A DNA stretch of 64,000 nucleotides from Bacteroides bouchesdurhonensis (GCF_900155865.1 NZ_LT707006.1:89751-153750), one strand, 5' to 3'. Positions 9,747 through 19,986 are shown, numbered from the stretch's first letter. Numbers and translations are program-made. The notes: generated by a model not told the origin, from the sequence alone.

Positions 9747-12197
9747 ATGAAAAAGAATTTACTATGCCTTCTATTATTATTATCAGGGATACTGCATGCA
9801 CAAATAATAGACAATCCTTCCTTCAAAGCCCGTTCTGGAAGCCGATCCAACATCACGCGTATTGAACGAACCTCTGAGAGCACACGCTTATATATACATG
9901 CTATCTTCCGTCCCCACTGGTGGATTAGAGAAGATGGAGACAATTATTTGGAAGACGCAGCAACCGGAAAGAAGTTCTTCTTTAAAGGTGCAGAAGGTAT
10001 CGAGCTAAAAAAAGAAGTTTATATGCCCGCTTCCGGAGAAATGGATTATGTACTAATCTTTGATCCGTTACCCAAAGAGACACAAATCATACATTACCTC
10101 GACCCAAGTTCCTCAGAAGGAAATACTTATGACATCAATTTAGTTCCACCAAAGAAAAAAAAGCCTTCTCCTTTAGAAAGCATCAAAGGAAATTGGTATA
10201 AAACAGATTCTTCTAACACTTGGGAATATGGTATATATGATTCTCTAACCATTATGAATAACCGTATCTACGTCAACCAAAGTATCCGTAAAAAAGGAAA
10301 ACGGATAGAAATGGTAGTAAAAGATAAAAAAGACGGAAATACAAGTACTCTTTTAATCAGTCCGAAAAAAGACGGGAATTGCCATATACAAGTAAACGGG
10401 AGCAACGAAGATATGTTTACCAGACAATTAAGACCCATCCGAACAATAGCATCCGATACAGGGTATAGCGATTTCTTCCATACAGATACTACTTGTTTGC
10501 AGGGATATATCAATGGATATGACTCTCGTTTAGGATTCGAAACAGGACTTATTTATTTCTCCAATGAAATCAACCGTGAAGATTATCCGACAGTAGTACA
10601 AATTCATCCTGACGGAAGCTTCGAATGTAAGTTTGTCATTCATCATCCTATTTCACAGTCCATAACGATCGGGAATAACTGGTTGCCCTTCTATATTGAA
10701 CCCGGTCAGACGCTTACCATGTATATCGATTGGGAAGATATATTGGCACGTAGTCGTGCGCGCGACCGTAATTTTCCAATCAAAAACACCGCTTACATGG
10801 GACCGTCAGCCTCTTTATCATATCTGGCAAAAGATTGTAATTCTTTGATTTCTAATAATTACGAGGACATGTATAAATCACAAAAAGAACTGACTCCCAA
10901 CCAATATAAAGAACATATTCAGCCTTTTATTTCTCAATGGGAACATATAGCCGACTCATTGATCCAGATTTATCAACCTTCAAAAAAGGCAATACGCCAG
11001 ATAAAAAACAAAGTAAAATTGACAACAGGAATTGCCCTTTATGAGTTCCTATTAAGCAGAAATTACTATGCAAAAGAAGATACAACTAATGAAGCCTTAA
11101 AAGTTCAAGCAGATAATACCTATTTTAGTTTCCTGAATGACATGCCGCTCAACGATATAACAACACTTATAGAATCTTCAGATTGTAGCATATTCATTAA
11201 TCGGTTTGAGTATATGGACCCTTTCAGAGAGACATACGGTTCTACAGCTCCCCAAGAGAACTATATAACATCTATCTATCCCAAGAAACCGATTTTGTCT
11301 TTTCTCAAAGAAAAAGGAGTTAAGCTAAATGCCGACCAAGAAACAATCAGAAAACGTCATGAGTCATTAGCGGGGAAAAAAGTAACTGTATCATTTAAAG
11401 AAATAGAAGAAGAGAATAAAAAACTAGGGAAATTGTACGAAGATGAAAGAGAACTTATTGACGAATACCTTACGCTACAGGAACAAATGGAAGAATCTCA
11501 AGAAGACAGAGACAAATCTAGAGTAAAAGAACAACTGGATGAAATACATAGGAAAGATTCCATACTCGCTTCATTATACAAAGAACCCAATCCATTACTT
11601 TGGCAAGTAGCCAAAGTACGTGCACTACGCTATAGCCTACAATCTATAAGTACCAAGCAAATAGCCAACCAATACATAGATGAATTCAAAAAGCAACTCA
11701 CTCTTCCTTTTTTAGCAATGGAAGCAGAACGAATATTGGAAAGCACTCATCCTGAGAAAGAGGAAAAATCCTATCAATTACCTGAGGGAAAGGCAACTGA
11801 CATATTCCGCAACATTATTAAAAACCACCCGAACAAAGTATTATTTGTTGATTTTTGGGCAACTAGCTGTGGACCATGCCGAGGAGGGATTGAAGCTACT
11901 GCTAACTTACGAAAAATATATAAGAATCATCCGGAATTTCAGTTCATCTACATTACCGGTGAAAAAGAGTCGCCAAGAAAAGCCTACGAAGAGTATGTGG
12001 AGAAGAACCTGAAAGGAGAAGCTAGTTATTATGTCACCGAAACTGAATATAACTACTTGCGCGAATTGTTCCATTTCAATGGTATTCCACATTATGAACT
12101 GGTAGAAAAGGACGGAAGCATTTCCCGGGATAATCAACATAGCTATACCATTCAGAATTATTTGGAGAATCGTTTCGGAATACCTAAAAAAGAATAA
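9747..12197 (+). CDS. Secreted TlpA-type thioredoxin-domain protein
   Basis: The 816-residue protein has a signal peptide (residues 1-19, ending GILHAQ) and should act in the periplasm. A long N-terminal region of unknown fold is followed by a charged coiled coil (about 545-610) and a C-terminal thioredoxin domain, with VDFWATSCGPCRGG giving the redox pair C708-G-P-C711. Related Bacteroides proteins pair DUF4369-like regions with TlpA domains and are assumed to reduce or exchange disulfides in envelope proteins. The substrate is not predictable here. It has no operon partner on the same strand within 280 bp. Confidence 0.85.
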   Translation: MKKNLLCLLLLLSGILHAQIIDNPSFKARSGSRSNITRIERTSESTRLYIHAIFRPHWWIREDGDNYLEDAATGKKFFFKGAEGIELKKEVYMPASGEMDYVLIFDPLPKETQIIHYLDPSSSEGNTYDINLVPPKKKKPSPLESIKGNWYKTDSSNTWEYGIYDSLTIMNNRIYVNQSIRKKGKRIEMVVKDKKDGNTSTLLISPKKDGNCHIQVNGSNEDMFTRQLRPIRTIASDTGYSDFFHTDTTCLQGYINGYDSRLGFETGLIYFSNEINREDYPTVVQIHPDGSFECKFVIHHPISQSITIGNNWLPFYIEPGQTLTMYIDWEDILARSRARDRNFPIKNTAYMGPSASLSYLAKDCNSLISNNYEDMYKSQKELTPNQYKEHIQPFISQWEHIADSLIQIYQPSKKAIRQIKNKVKLTTGIALYEFLLSRNYYAKEDTTNEALKVQADNTYFSFLNDMPLNDITTLIESSDCSIFINRFEYMDPFRETYGSTAPQENYITSIYPKKPILSFLKEKGVKLNADQETIRKRHESLAGKKVTVSFKEIEEENKKLGKLYEDERELIDEYLTLQEQMEESQEDRDKSRVKEQLDEIHRKDSILASLYKEPNPLLWQVAKVRALRYSLQSISTKQIANQYIDEFKKQLTLPFLAMEAERILESTHPEKEEKSYQLPEGKATDIFRNIIKNHPNKVLFVDFWATSCGPCRGGIEATANLRKIYKNHPEFQFIYITGEKESPRKAYEEYVEKNLKGEASYYVTETEYNYLRELFHFNGIPHYELVEKDGSISRDNQHSYTIQNYLENRFGIPKKE

Positions 12198-12305
12198 TCA
12201 ATGAACTGATTGTGATATTAACAAAGTACTCTATCTTCACAAGTAATCTTCTAAAGTCTCGAAGAGATAAAAAAAGGAAAAGAATAAATAAAAACAAATC
12301 CTAAA

Positions 12306-12359
12306 AAAGCGATGCAAATCCAGAACTCTTAACTGTTTTCCGTACTTTTGCATCGCTTT
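12306..12359. promoter_or_regulatory. Inverted repeat overlapping the corA -7 element
   Basis: A perfect 13-bp inverted repeat (AAAGCGATGCAAA at 12306-12318, TTTGCATCGCTTT at 12347-12359) has a 28-base loop. The right arm overlaps TACTTTTG (12343-12350), a TAnnTTTG -7 match. It may be a terminator for the upstream TlpA gene, an operator for the corA promoter, or both. There is no long T-run after the right arm. Confidence 0.55.
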
Positions 12360-12377
12360 AAAATAAAATGATAGAAT

Positions 12378-12422
12378 ATGGACGATTCAAACCCACGAAC
12401 GTGCACAATTAGTATTAATTAA
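12378..12422 (+). other. 14-codon leader ORF before corA
   Basis: ATG at 12378 opens a 14-codon frame ending TAA in the roughly 130-base corA leader. No strong ribosome-binding site precedes it. Whether it is translated is unknown. It is noted because the leader is long and the corA ribosome site is unusually strong. Confidence 0.2.
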
Positions 12423-12471
12423 AGCGAACAGAGTCATGGAACGTTAATGCCTCTGCTCGTGTAAACAAACG

Positions 12472-12479
12472 AAAGGAGG
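12472..12479 (+). promoter_or_regulatory. Canonical Shine-Dalgarno site of corA
   Basis: AAAGGAGG lies 7 bp before the ATG at 12487. Near-perfect Shine-Dalgarno sequences are rare in Bacteroides, and most neighbouring genes have only A-rich leaders. It fixes the corA start. Confidence 0.8.
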
Positions 12480-12486
12480 CAATAAG

Positions 12487-13416
12487 ATGAGAAAATATCT
12501 TTATTGTGAAGCCGGCTTTGTGGAAAAAGCCCAATGGCTTCCCAACAGTTGGGTAAACGTAGTATGCCCAGATAACGATGACTTTGAGTTTCTGACTCAA
12601 ACCCTGAAAGTTCCCGAATCATTCCTGACCGACATTGCCGATACAGATGAGCGCCCACGTACCGAAACAGAAGGTAACTGGTTACTAACCATTCTCCGTA
12701 TTCCGGTACAGGACAAATTAAATGGAAATCTTCCCTTCAGTACAGTGCCTATCGGAATCATTACCAATGATGAGATTATTGTTTCCGTCTGCTATTATAA
12801 TACAGACTTACTGCCGGACTTTATTGACCACACTCGTAGAAAAGGTATCGAGGTGCGCAACAAACTCGATCTGATTCTGCGCCTTATTTATTCCTCTTCC
12901 GTATGGTTTCTAAAATATCTGAAACAAATCAACCTGGATATCACAGCCGCAGAAAAGGAGCTGGAGAGAAGTATACGTAATGAAGACCTTCTACGTTTAA
13001 TGAGGCTACAGAAAACATTAGTTTACTTCAACACCTCTATTCGTGGTAACGAAGTTATGATCGGAAAACTACAAAGTATTTTTCAAGACACCAATTACCT
13101 GGATAAAGACCTGGTTGAGGACGTGATTATCGAACTGAAACAGGCACTTAATACCGTAAATATTTATAGTGACATTCTTACTGGCACTATGGATGCATTT
13201 GCTTCCATCATATCCAACAATGTGAATGCTATCATGAAACGAATGACCAGCATATCTATTACCCTGATGCTTCCTACATTAATAGCCAGTTTCTATGGCA
13301 TGAATGTAGATATTCATCTTGAAGATACGCCACATGCATTTGCACTCATTATCCTTTGTTCAGTTATATTGTCGGCATTATCATTCGTGATTTTCCGGAA
13401 AATTAAATGGTTTTAG
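12487..13416 (+). CDS. corA: CorA family magnesium/divalent cation transporter
   Basis: The 309-residue protein has the CorA layout: a cytoplasmic alpha/beta domain, a long helical stalk (about 125-240), and two C-terminal membrane helices. The GMN signature G271-M272-N273 (FYGMNVDI) ends the first helix. CorA forms pentameric Mg2+/Co2+ channels in the inner membrane. The C-terminal tail is short and basic (FRKIKWF). The gene is preceded by a long leader with an inverted repeat, so control by cation level is possible but not shown. No M-box structure was recognised. Confidence 0.93.
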   Translation: MRKYLYCEAGFVEKAQWLPNSWVNVVCPDNDDFEFLTQTLKVPESFLTDIADTDERPRTETEGNWLLTILRIPVQDKLNGNLPFSTVPIGIITNDEIIVSVCYYNTDLLPDFIDHTRRKGIEVRNKLDLILRLIYSSSVWFLKYLKQINLDITAAEKELERSIRNEDLLRLMRLQKTLVYFNTSIRGNEVMIGKLQSIFQDTNYLDKDLVEDVIIELKQALNTVNIYSDILTGTMDAFASIISNNVNAIMKRMTSISITLMLPTLIASFYGMNVDIHLEDTPHAFALIILCSVILSALSFVIFRKIKWF

Positions 13417-13470
13417 AGTCAGACTCTTCAATCATTAAAAAGAGTCACTGATAAATGATCAGAAAGATAA

Positions 13471-13517
13471 CAGCCTGTCATCAGAGTTTCTTTAACAAGA
13501 CTTTTGATTACAGGCTG
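13471..13517. terminator. Hairpin between corA and the DUF5723 gene
   Basis: CAGCCTGT (13471-13478) pairs with ACAGGCTG (13510-13517). The loop is long and there is no immediate T-run, although TTTTT occurs a little downstream. It lies between two convergent genes, so a terminator role is plausible. Confidence 0.45.
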
Positions 13518-13585
13518 CTAAACTATACGTTTTTCCTCAATAGAGAATACTAAAAAAGAGAATGTTTAAGAGAGAGAAATTATAT

Positions 13586-15106
13586 TTATCCTTCTTTATT
13601 ATATTTCTTTCCGCCCAATGGAATAGATATTCCAACAAATCCATTCACAGCATTAGAATTCTTTCCTAAGAACATATAGTCAGTTCCGACAAACAACGGA
13701 CCTAGTTTCAGACCAAGTCCAAATGATTTACCAGCCGATTGGATAGCCGAATAACTTAGTGCTACATTAAACCAACTCTTCGGACGGTAGTTTGCAGAGA
13801 GAGTTACTTCTGTCAATGCATCAGGCTGTACAAAACGAGTCGTAGACAATACACCTAGTCCCAGTTTATTATCAAAGAATCCGTACTCAGCTCCAAACAC
13901 AAGTGTAGAGGCCAATCGAGATTTACGAGACTTCTGCGCATCTTCAGTTCTAAGTTGCAACATTTCGTAGTTCAGTACATCACCATTACCAACACGATCT
14001 AGATAGTCCATAGCCTCATTAGAGAAACTATTGACAATTTGTTGGGCTTCAGATAAACTGGTAGCAGATGATAGTTTATCAACATATGTCTGTCCGTCCA
14101 TATCTATATTTCCACTGGCTGTACCTATTTTGGTACTTTCTTTTGACCAAGAAATAAAACCTAAATCAAGAATAGACGCAGACACTGTCAAATTATCCAA
14201 TATTTTATACGATGCTCCTAAATCAACACCAAAACCATAGCCCGCTACACCAAGCTTTCCTGCATCAAAATCAAGATCACTAACATAATCCTGACCATCT
14301 TTTTGTGTTAACTCCAAACCTTTAAAAGAACTTTCCAAGTTAGCACCTACAGCCAATTTAGCTCTATAATCACCGATCTCCTTCTTTAATGCCTCAACCT
14401 GACTCATATCAGTAATTTCCATACGGCTAAATTCCTGTATACGAGCTTCACTAGGCAAATTTGCATTCATATAAATCTGATTAATTTTCAGATCTAAATT
14501 TCCTATACCCAATAATGCTTTTACTTTAGCACCAACAGTCAAGCGATTGTTAATCTGTCTGGAAAATCCCAATCCTATTTCTGTAAAAGCATTAATATTC
14601 AGTTTTTGATTATCAATTTCAAATTTCTTGTTTTGCCAAGTATTTTGAAGTTCATCCATCTCACTTAAGAAAGTAAACATTGATTTCGTAAGATTTGCAC
14701 CAATATCGGCACGAATTCCTACATTGAATGACCAGAAGTTCTTTCCCTTGTACCATCCTGCAGAAAGAATTTCAGTACTAAAATTTACATTTAGTTTATT
14801 ATTATCTTTCAAACGTCCCAGAAATTTCGGATTAGTATAAAAATCATCTCCATTATCAATTATATCAATAATGTCCCTATAACCCAATGAAGAAGATCCT
14901 ACAGTTGCATTCAAAGAACCAACTACTGGAAAATTAAAATATCCCTTAGTCGGAGCCAATGCCGGATTCAGTTGTTGGCGATAATGGGTACCTTCCATAA
15001 AATAAGAAGTGCGTAAGAACTGTGCATTTACTGGCAAAGCACCAATCAGCATAATTATAAATACTCCAACGAGTCTCACACAGAAAAGTAGTTTGTTTGA
15101 TGTCAT
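13586..15106 (-). CDS. DUF5723 family outer-membrane beta-barrel protein
   Basis: The 506-residue protein begins with a signal peptide (about residues 1-28, ending LPVNAQ). A long series of amphipathic strands follows, with repeated aromatic and Gly-rich segments typical of outer-membrane barrels (for example GVAGYGFGVDLGASYKI, LGLGLKLGPLFVG). The N-terminal block QFLRTSYFMEGTHYRQQLNP is characteristic of DUF5723. Function is unknown; related proteins resemble PorV/FadL-type barrels. It stands alone between corA and rnhB. Confidence 0.82.
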   Translation of the reverse strand: MTSNKLLFCVRLVGVFIIMLIGALPVNAQFLRTSYFMEGTHYRQQLNPALAPTKGYFNFPVVGSLNATVGSSSLGYRDIIDIIDNGDDFYTNPKFLGRLKDNNKLNVNFSTEILSAGWYKGKNFWSFNVGIRADIGANLTKSMFTFLSEMDELQNTWQNKKFEIDNQKLNINAFTEIGLGFSRQINNRLTVGAKVKALLGIGNLDLKINQIYMNANLPSEARIQEFSRMEITDMSQVEALKKEIGDYRAKLAVGANLESSFKGLELTQKDGQDYVSDLDFDAGKLGVAGYGFGVDLGASYKILDNLTVSASILDLGFISWSKESTKIGTASGNIDMDGQTYVDKLSSATSLSEAQQIVNSFSNEAMDYLDRVGNGDVLNYEMLQLRTEDAQKSRKSRLASTLVFGAEYGFFDNKLGLGVLSTTRFVQPDALTEVTLSANYRPKSWFNVALSYSAIQSAGKSFGLGLKLGPLFVGTDYMFLGKNSNAVNGFVGISIPLGGKKYNKEG

Positions 15107-15278
15107 GATTTAAATCTTTTTTTATTCTTGTTACTGCTTGCAAATATATAGCATTTCTATAACAAATAAAAGTATTAAGCAACATATTTTTAGCATAAAA
15201 AGGATATAAAGACCTATTTATAGGGCATAATCGCGCATAAATTGCAAAAATATGTAGAATATATTTCTACACTTGTGG

Positions 15279-15881
15279 CTAGAAGTTTAAACTTAATTGA
15301 CCATCACCAAGAAGATTGAAAGTCATTCGATGGTAAGGAGTAGTACCACGTTCGGCGATAGCTGCCCGATGTTTCTTTGTTGGATAACCTTTATTGTGGT
15401 CCCAATCGTAATAAGGGTATTTCTTATGAAGATCATTCATGTAATCATCTCTATATGTCTTTGCCAAGATGGAAGCAGCAGCAATCGAAAGATATTTTCC
15501 ATCCCCTTTCACGACAGTGGTATGTGGAATATCCGGATATTTATTGAAACGGTTTCCGTCAATTAATAAATGTTGGGGACGGATGGACAATTGATCTATA
15601 GCACGATGCATAGCTAAAAAAGAAGCTCGCAAGATATTTATTTCATCAATCTCTTCAGGAGTAACAACTCCCACTGCCCAAGCAACAGCTTCCTTTTCTA
15701 TCACCATACGAAGTGCATAACGTTGTTTTTCAGTCAGTTGTTTCGAGTCGTTCAATAACTCATTCTCAAAGTCTTTTGGAAGTATAACGGCAGCGGCATA
15801 AACAGGTCCTGCCAAGCAACCACGACCGGCTTCGTCGCAGCCGGCTTCTGTCAGGTCTTTATTTAAATAAGGTAATAGCAT
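15279..15881 (-). CDS. rnhB: Ribonuclease HII
   Basis: The 200-residue enzyme removes ribonucleotides and RNA primers from RNA-DNA hybrids. The active-site motif [15 protein letters not shown] near the N-terminus carries the first metal-binding Asp/Glu pair, and LLIDGNRF and [11 protein letters not shown] carry the other conserved segments. I chose the ATG at 15881 because a -7 element lies at 15903-15910. A start at 15953 would be upstream of that element and would give an abnormal N-terminal extension. Confidence 0.95.
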   Translation of the reverse strand: MLLPYLNKDLTEAGCDEAGRGCLAGPVYAAAVILPKDFENELLNDSKQLTEKQRYALRMVIEKEAVAWAVGVVTPEEIDEINILRASFLAMHRAIDQLSIRPQHLLIDGNRFNKYPDIPHTTVVKGDGKYLSIAAASILAKTYRDDYMNDLHKKYPYYDWDHNKGYPTKKHRAAIAERGTTPYHRMTFNLLGDGQLSLNF

Positions 15882-15902
15882 TGAGATATCTTTTATTGGC
15901 TT

Positions 15903-15910
15903 CAAAAGTA
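15903..15910 (-). promoter_or_regulatory. -7 element of rnhB
   Basis: It reads TACTTTTG on the minus strand, 21 bp before the ATG at 15881. It decides the rnhB start. Confidence 0.6.
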
Positions 15911-16025
15911 CAAAAAAAGTATGGATTTTGAGTGCCAACAGTTCATTGAACATGGAGATGCATGCATCAGGAAATGATATACCGTTACTTGTGGGGATAA
16001 GTATGAATAGAAAAAATGTTCTTCC

Positions 16026-16168
16026 CTAATTGCAAACTTCCTTTTCTCTAATAGGAAAGTTATTTTCTATTTAGCTCCATCTGTAATTGCAAGTTGCGTT
16101 TTTACAATTGGAAGTTGCAATTATACAAATGCAAGTTCCAATTGTACAATCAGAACTTGCGTTTATAG
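16026..16168. repeat. Degenerate tandem repeat with 21-bp period
   Basis: Four adjacent 21-bp units occupy 16085-16105, 16106-16126, 16127-16147 and 16148-16168 (AATTGCAAGTTGCGTTTTTAC, AATTGGAAGTTGCAATTATAC and two variants). A further diverged copy begins AATTGCAAACTTCC at 16026. The period of seven codons means any frame through it would give heptapeptide repeats, but stops interrupt all long frames. The region 15911-16271 otherwise shows no gene. Confidence 0.75.
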
Positions 16169-16271
16169 TTTAATCTTAATAAAAAAGATGTTTGCTATTA
16201 GGAGAAAGCAACTTTACTACTAATAGAAAAGAAGTTATTCATTAATGCAGCGGAGGCTATCTATTAAGATA

Positions 16272-17492
16272 CTAATCAGGCAAATTAGGAGATCTTGCAA
16301 TAACCCCTACTTGCTCTCCATTTTCATAGAGGTAGTCGAACACATAGAATGAAGAAAGGGATACATCGCCTGTTCTTTCACCATTAAGTGTATAGAATCC
16401 ATGAGCATAATATGCATGTCCCTTCACACAAGGAATTTCTTCCTGAGTCCAGGTATCCTCATTGTATGAAGGCGCGCGCGCATCTAGAAACTCCTGATAA
16501 GAACTTTTACTTCCCGCATCATATAAATAGGTCTCATAAGCTCCACCGTCCCATTTTTGAATAGTTTTAGTAGAGTTATAATAACGGATATAAAGTTGAG
16601 AATTTCTAGGCGAAGAAGATGTATGACCTATATTATACTTTTTAGACTCACCCTTACGCATATAGATTAAGTCATCATAATCTCTATCATGATATTTTAT
16701 TTCCGCACCGACAATCTCAGTACCTTTCATAACATAGTCTTTTACCCAAAAGCGGGCGAGTCTAGAATCATCAAGATTTCCCCTATAAGTTATTGCGGAA
16801 AAATACCCATGTCCTTTTTTGCATGGAACGACTTCACCCACCCAAGTTTCTTTATCCCAAGCAGGTTTCTTCATTATGCTAAGATCCTTCCATGACATCT
16901 CTCCACAATCAAGCAAATACATTCTTTGTCCTTCACCACCTTTGCCACCTTGAAAAAAGCCCGGCTCTTTAAAATAAATATAATGCCCAGTTGGACTAAG
17001 CATATAATCCTGCCCATCATCTATAATAAACATTTCCTTATAGTCCACCCATTCATACTCTTCACCGGAGTCTCCTCCTTCTTCTCCTCCGCTTTCATTT
17101 GTATTTTTCTGGGTAACAGAAACCACAATTTCCTCTGATCCCGAATTGACTGTAATCGTAGCGGTACGTGTTTTGCCCGTATTATTGGGAGTTAATGTAA
17201 TGTTCAACGTATGTTCTCCCGCTTCACCGCTATATTTATTCAAAGAAATCCAGCCGGGAGAATGATTCGCATCTCTAGCTGTCGGCACTTCTGCTATGGT
17301 AGCAGTCCAAGATGCCGTTGCAACAAAAGAGAAGCTCCCGGAAACATCACTTGCATTAAAGCTTTGTTCTCTCTCACTTGCATTCGGCAGTCTGATGCTT
17401 TTATTCTCATCATCGTCACTACTGCACCCCGAAATGACAACTGCCCAAGCTGTCAAAAACAAAAAACAGATCCAACTATTTACTCTTTTCAT
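16272..17492 (-). CDS. BACON-domain surface lipoprotein with internal duplication
   Basis: The 406-residue protein has a lipoprotein signal (VVISGC, lipidated C23). An acidic SSDDDE stretch follows, of the kind linked to surface export in Bacteroides, then a BACON domain (about residues 35-125). A Gly/Glu-rich linker comes next. The remaining 270 residues appear to be a twofold repeat: VPCKKGHGYFSAITYRG...FWVKDYV is echoed by IPCVKGHAYYAHGFYTLNG...FYVFDYL. BACON domains often accompany glycan- or mucin-binding proteins. The start is the ATG at 17492, since the upstream 17 codons lack signal-peptide character. No PUL genes flank it, so its ligand is unknown. Confidence 0.8.
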   Translation of the reverse strand: MKRVNSWICFLFLTAWAVVISGCSSDDDENKSIRLPNASEREQSFNASDVSGSFSFVATASWTATIAEVPTARDANHSPGWISLNKYSGEAGEHTLNITLTPNNTGKTRTATITVNSGSEEIVVSVTQKNTNESGGEEGGDSGEEYEWVDYKEMFIIDDGQDYMLSPTGHYIYFKEPGFFQGGKGGEGQRMYLLDCGEMSWKDLSIMKKPAWDKETWVGEVVPCKKGHGYFSAITYRGNLDDSRLARFWVKDYVMKGTEIVGAEIKYHDRDYDDLIYMRKGESKKYNIGHTSSSPRNSQLYIRYYNSTKTIQKWDGGAYETYLYDAGSKSSYQEFLDARAPSYNEDTWTQEEIPCVKGHAYYAHGFYTLNGERTGDVSLSSFYVFDYLYENGEQVGVIARSPNLPD

Positions 17493-17716
17493 CACAATTA
17501 CTTTTTTTACCCGATGGCTTCCTCTTTCGGAATAACAATACATAGTGTAGAAGCCTCAAAAGAAACACTTTTGAACACTAGCTGTAGTTTCGCATTTCGA
17601 CAAACGTAACGAATCGAGAGACATTTAACAAATATATATGCTTATTTTTTTCTATGGAAAGCCATCTTTTACATCAAATAGGGCTGAATGAAGGAAACAC
17701 CCCCTAAAAATAAGAA

Positions 17717-17746
17717 TGGGCTGCAAGAAACACCTCCTACAGCCCA
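17717..17746 (-). terminator. Terminator of hppA
   Basis: TGGGCTG (17717-17723) and CAGCCCA (17740-17746) form the stem. On the minus strand it is followed by TTCTTATTTTTA. Confidence 0.7.
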
Positions 17747-17781
17747 TACGCCATCAATTCATTTTTATCTAGCAGAGCATA

Positions 17782-19986
17782 CTAAAACACACTCCATGCT
17801 ACCGTCAGACCGGCCATTACGATAGCAACCATACTCATAAGCTTAATCAATATATTCAAGCTCGGACCGGAAGTATCTTTAAACGGGTCGCCCACTGTAT
17901 CGCCAACCACTGTTGCCTTATGCACTTCACCGCCTTTTCCTCCTAAGTTCCCCTCTTCCACATATTTCTTCGCATTATCCCATGCACCTCCGGCATTTGC
18001 CATAAAGATGGCCAATACAAATCCACTACTCAAACCGCCTATCAGCAATCCAAGAACACCCGGTACCCCCAAAATGAATCCTGTTAAGATAGGAGCAATT
18101 ATAGCAATCAATGAAGGAACTACCATTTCCTTCTGCGCACCTTTTGTTGAAATAGCGACGCAACGCTCATAGTCAGGTTCTGTCTCCCCGGTAAGAATTC
18201 CCTTTATTTCACGGAACTGACGGCGGACTTCATCTACCATATGCCCTGCCGCTCTTCCCACTGCATTCATTGTCAATCCGCAGAATAGGAAAGCCATCAT
18301 CGAACCGATGAACATACCCGAAAGAACTTTGGGATTCATCAGATTCACTTCATAATAGTTCATAAAGTCTACAAATGTAGCGTTGGCTATGCTGACCGAG
18401 CCTCCATCTGCGAAATCCAAGTTTGTATTTCCCAATCGAGTAAGCCCGATACGAATCTCTTCAATATAAGATGCCAGAAGTGCCAAGCCTGTAAGAGCAG
18501 CAGAACCGATAGCGAATCCTTTTCCGGTAGCAGCAGTCGTATTCCCCAGGGAATCAAGTGCGTCAGTACGCTTACGAACTTCAACGCCTAGACCTGACAT
18601 CTCAGCATTACCACCTGCATTATCAGCAATAGGGCCATAAGCATCCGTTGCTAAAGTTATTCCTAATGTAGAAAGCATACCAACAGCAGCAATACCAATT
18701 CCATACAATCCCATACCGACATTCGCAAAATCTCCACCGGCTGCCAACAGATAGGAAGCAATGATACCTAGTACCACAGCAATAACAGGGATAGCTGTAG
18801 AAAGCATTCCCAAACCAATACCGGAGATAATTACAGTTGCAGGTCCTGTCTTGCCACTCTCACTCAATCTCTGGGTTGGACGATAAGACTGGGAAGTATA
18901 ATATTCCGTAGAACGGCCGATAATGATTCCTACCACTAAACCAACGACTACCGCTCCCGAAATCAGCATCCAATTATCCAATTGCAAAAGCCACAGGATA
19001 AAGAAAGTTGCAATTACAATGAGTACGGAACTAAGATTGGTTCCCCATGCTAACGAGCCAAGTAAATCTTTCATCGTAGCATTCTCTTTCGTACGGACAG
19101 AGAAAATGCCGATAATCGAAAGAATAATACCGACAGCCGCAATCAACATTGGGGCAATCACTGCTTTGAACTGCATCACGGTATCGGCAGAATGAATAAA
19201 GGCCGCAGCACCCAATGCAGCAGTTGCCAGAATAGAACCACAATAAGATTCGTACAAGTCAGCTCCCATACCCGCAACATCGCCTACATTATCGCCTACA
19301 TTATCGGCAATTGTTGCAGGATTCCGCGGATCATCTTCAGGAATACCTGCTTCTACTTTACCAACCAAGTCAGCACCTACATCGGCAGCTTTCGTATAGA
19401 TGCCGCCACCTACACGAGCAAAGAGTGCCTGTGTAGAAGCTCCCATTCCAAAAGTAAGCATTGTAGTAGTGATTACGCAAAGTTTATGAGTGGGTGTCAG
19501 AGCATCGGCAGGAATTACCTCATTCAAGAGCAGATACCAAAAAGAAATATCGAGCAATCCAAGACCAACAACAACCAAACCCATCACAGCACCACTACGG
19601 AAAGCAATTCTCAATCCGGCATTCAACGAGTTACGGGCAGCATTTGCTGTTCGTGCAGATGCGTATGTTGCGGTTTTCATTCCCAAAAAACCGGAAAGGC
19701 CCGAAAAGAAACCACCTGTCAAGAAGGCTATTGGCACCCAACTATTCTGGACATTAAATCCATACGCCATAATAGAAAACAGAATAACCAATCCCAAAAA
19801 CACAAAACCTACAATTTTATACTGCTGTTTCAGATATGACATCGCACCTTTACGAACGGCAGCGGCTATCCTTATCATTTGAGGAGTACCTTCACTCTCT
19901 TTCATCATTTGCTTATGGAAATAATAAGCAAAACAGAGGGCTAACACAGAAGCAGCTGGAACCAGCCAAAAAAGAATGTTATCCAT
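17782..19986 (-). CDS. hppA: K+-dependent membrane pyrophosphatase (Na+/H+ pump)
   Basis: The 734-residue, roughly 16-helix protein couples PPi hydrolysis to cation export across the inner membrane. The catalytic loop [11 protein letters not shown] (about 202-212), EDDPRNP (217-223) and DNVGDNVGD (228-236) bind PPi and Mg2+. [10 protein letters not shown] has Ala at position 485 where K+-independent enzymes have Lys, which indicates a K+-dependent type. Characterised Bacteroides homologues pump both Na+ and H+, so that is the likely activity here. It is a single gene with a promoter about 80 bp upstream and a terminator downstream. Confidence 0.94.
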   Translation of the reverse strand: MDNILFWLVPAASVLALCFAYYFHKQMMKESEGTPQMIRIAAAVRKGAMSYLKQQYKIVGFVFLGLVILFSIMAYGFNVQNSWVPIAFLTGGFFSGLSGFLGMKTATYASARTANAARNSLNAGLRIAFRSGAVMGLVVVGLGLLDISFWYLLLNEVIPADALTPTHKLCVITTTMLTFGMGASTQALFARVGGGIYTKAADVGADLVGKVEAGIPEDDPRNPATIADNVGDNVGDVAGMGADLYESYCGSILATAALGAAAFIHSADTVMQFKAVIAPMLIAAVGIILSIIGIFSVRTKENATMKDLLGSLAWGTNLSSVLIVIATFFILWLLQLDNWMLISGAVVVGLVVGIIIGRSTEYYTSQSYRPTQRLSESGKTGPATVIISGIGLGMLSTAIPVIAVVLGIIASYLLAAGGDFANVGMGLYGIGIAAVGMLSTLGITLATDAYGPIADNAGGNAEMSGLGVEVRKRTDALDSLGNTTAATGKGFAIGSAALTGLALLASYIEEIRIGLTRLGNTNLDFADGGSVSIANATFVDFMNYYEVNLMNPKVLSGMFIGSMMAFLFCGLTMNAVGRAAGHMVDEVRRQFREIKGILTGETEPDYERCVAISTKGAQKEMVVPSLIAIIAPILTGFILGVPGVLGLLIGGLSSGFVLAIFMANAGGAWDNAKKYVEEGNLGGKGGEVHKATVVGDTVGDPFKDTSGPSLNILIKLMSMVAIVMAGLTVAWSVF

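Noticed and set aside
16085..16168. The 21-bp repeats as a CRISPR array
   Set aside because: The units are directly adjacent with no spacers and are only loosely similar; no cas genes are in the window.
19192..19839. A 215-codon frame antisense to hppA
   Set aside because: It lies wholly within the strongly conserved hppA gene, and its product is low-complexity (Ser/Thr/Cys/Gln) as expected of a shadow frame.
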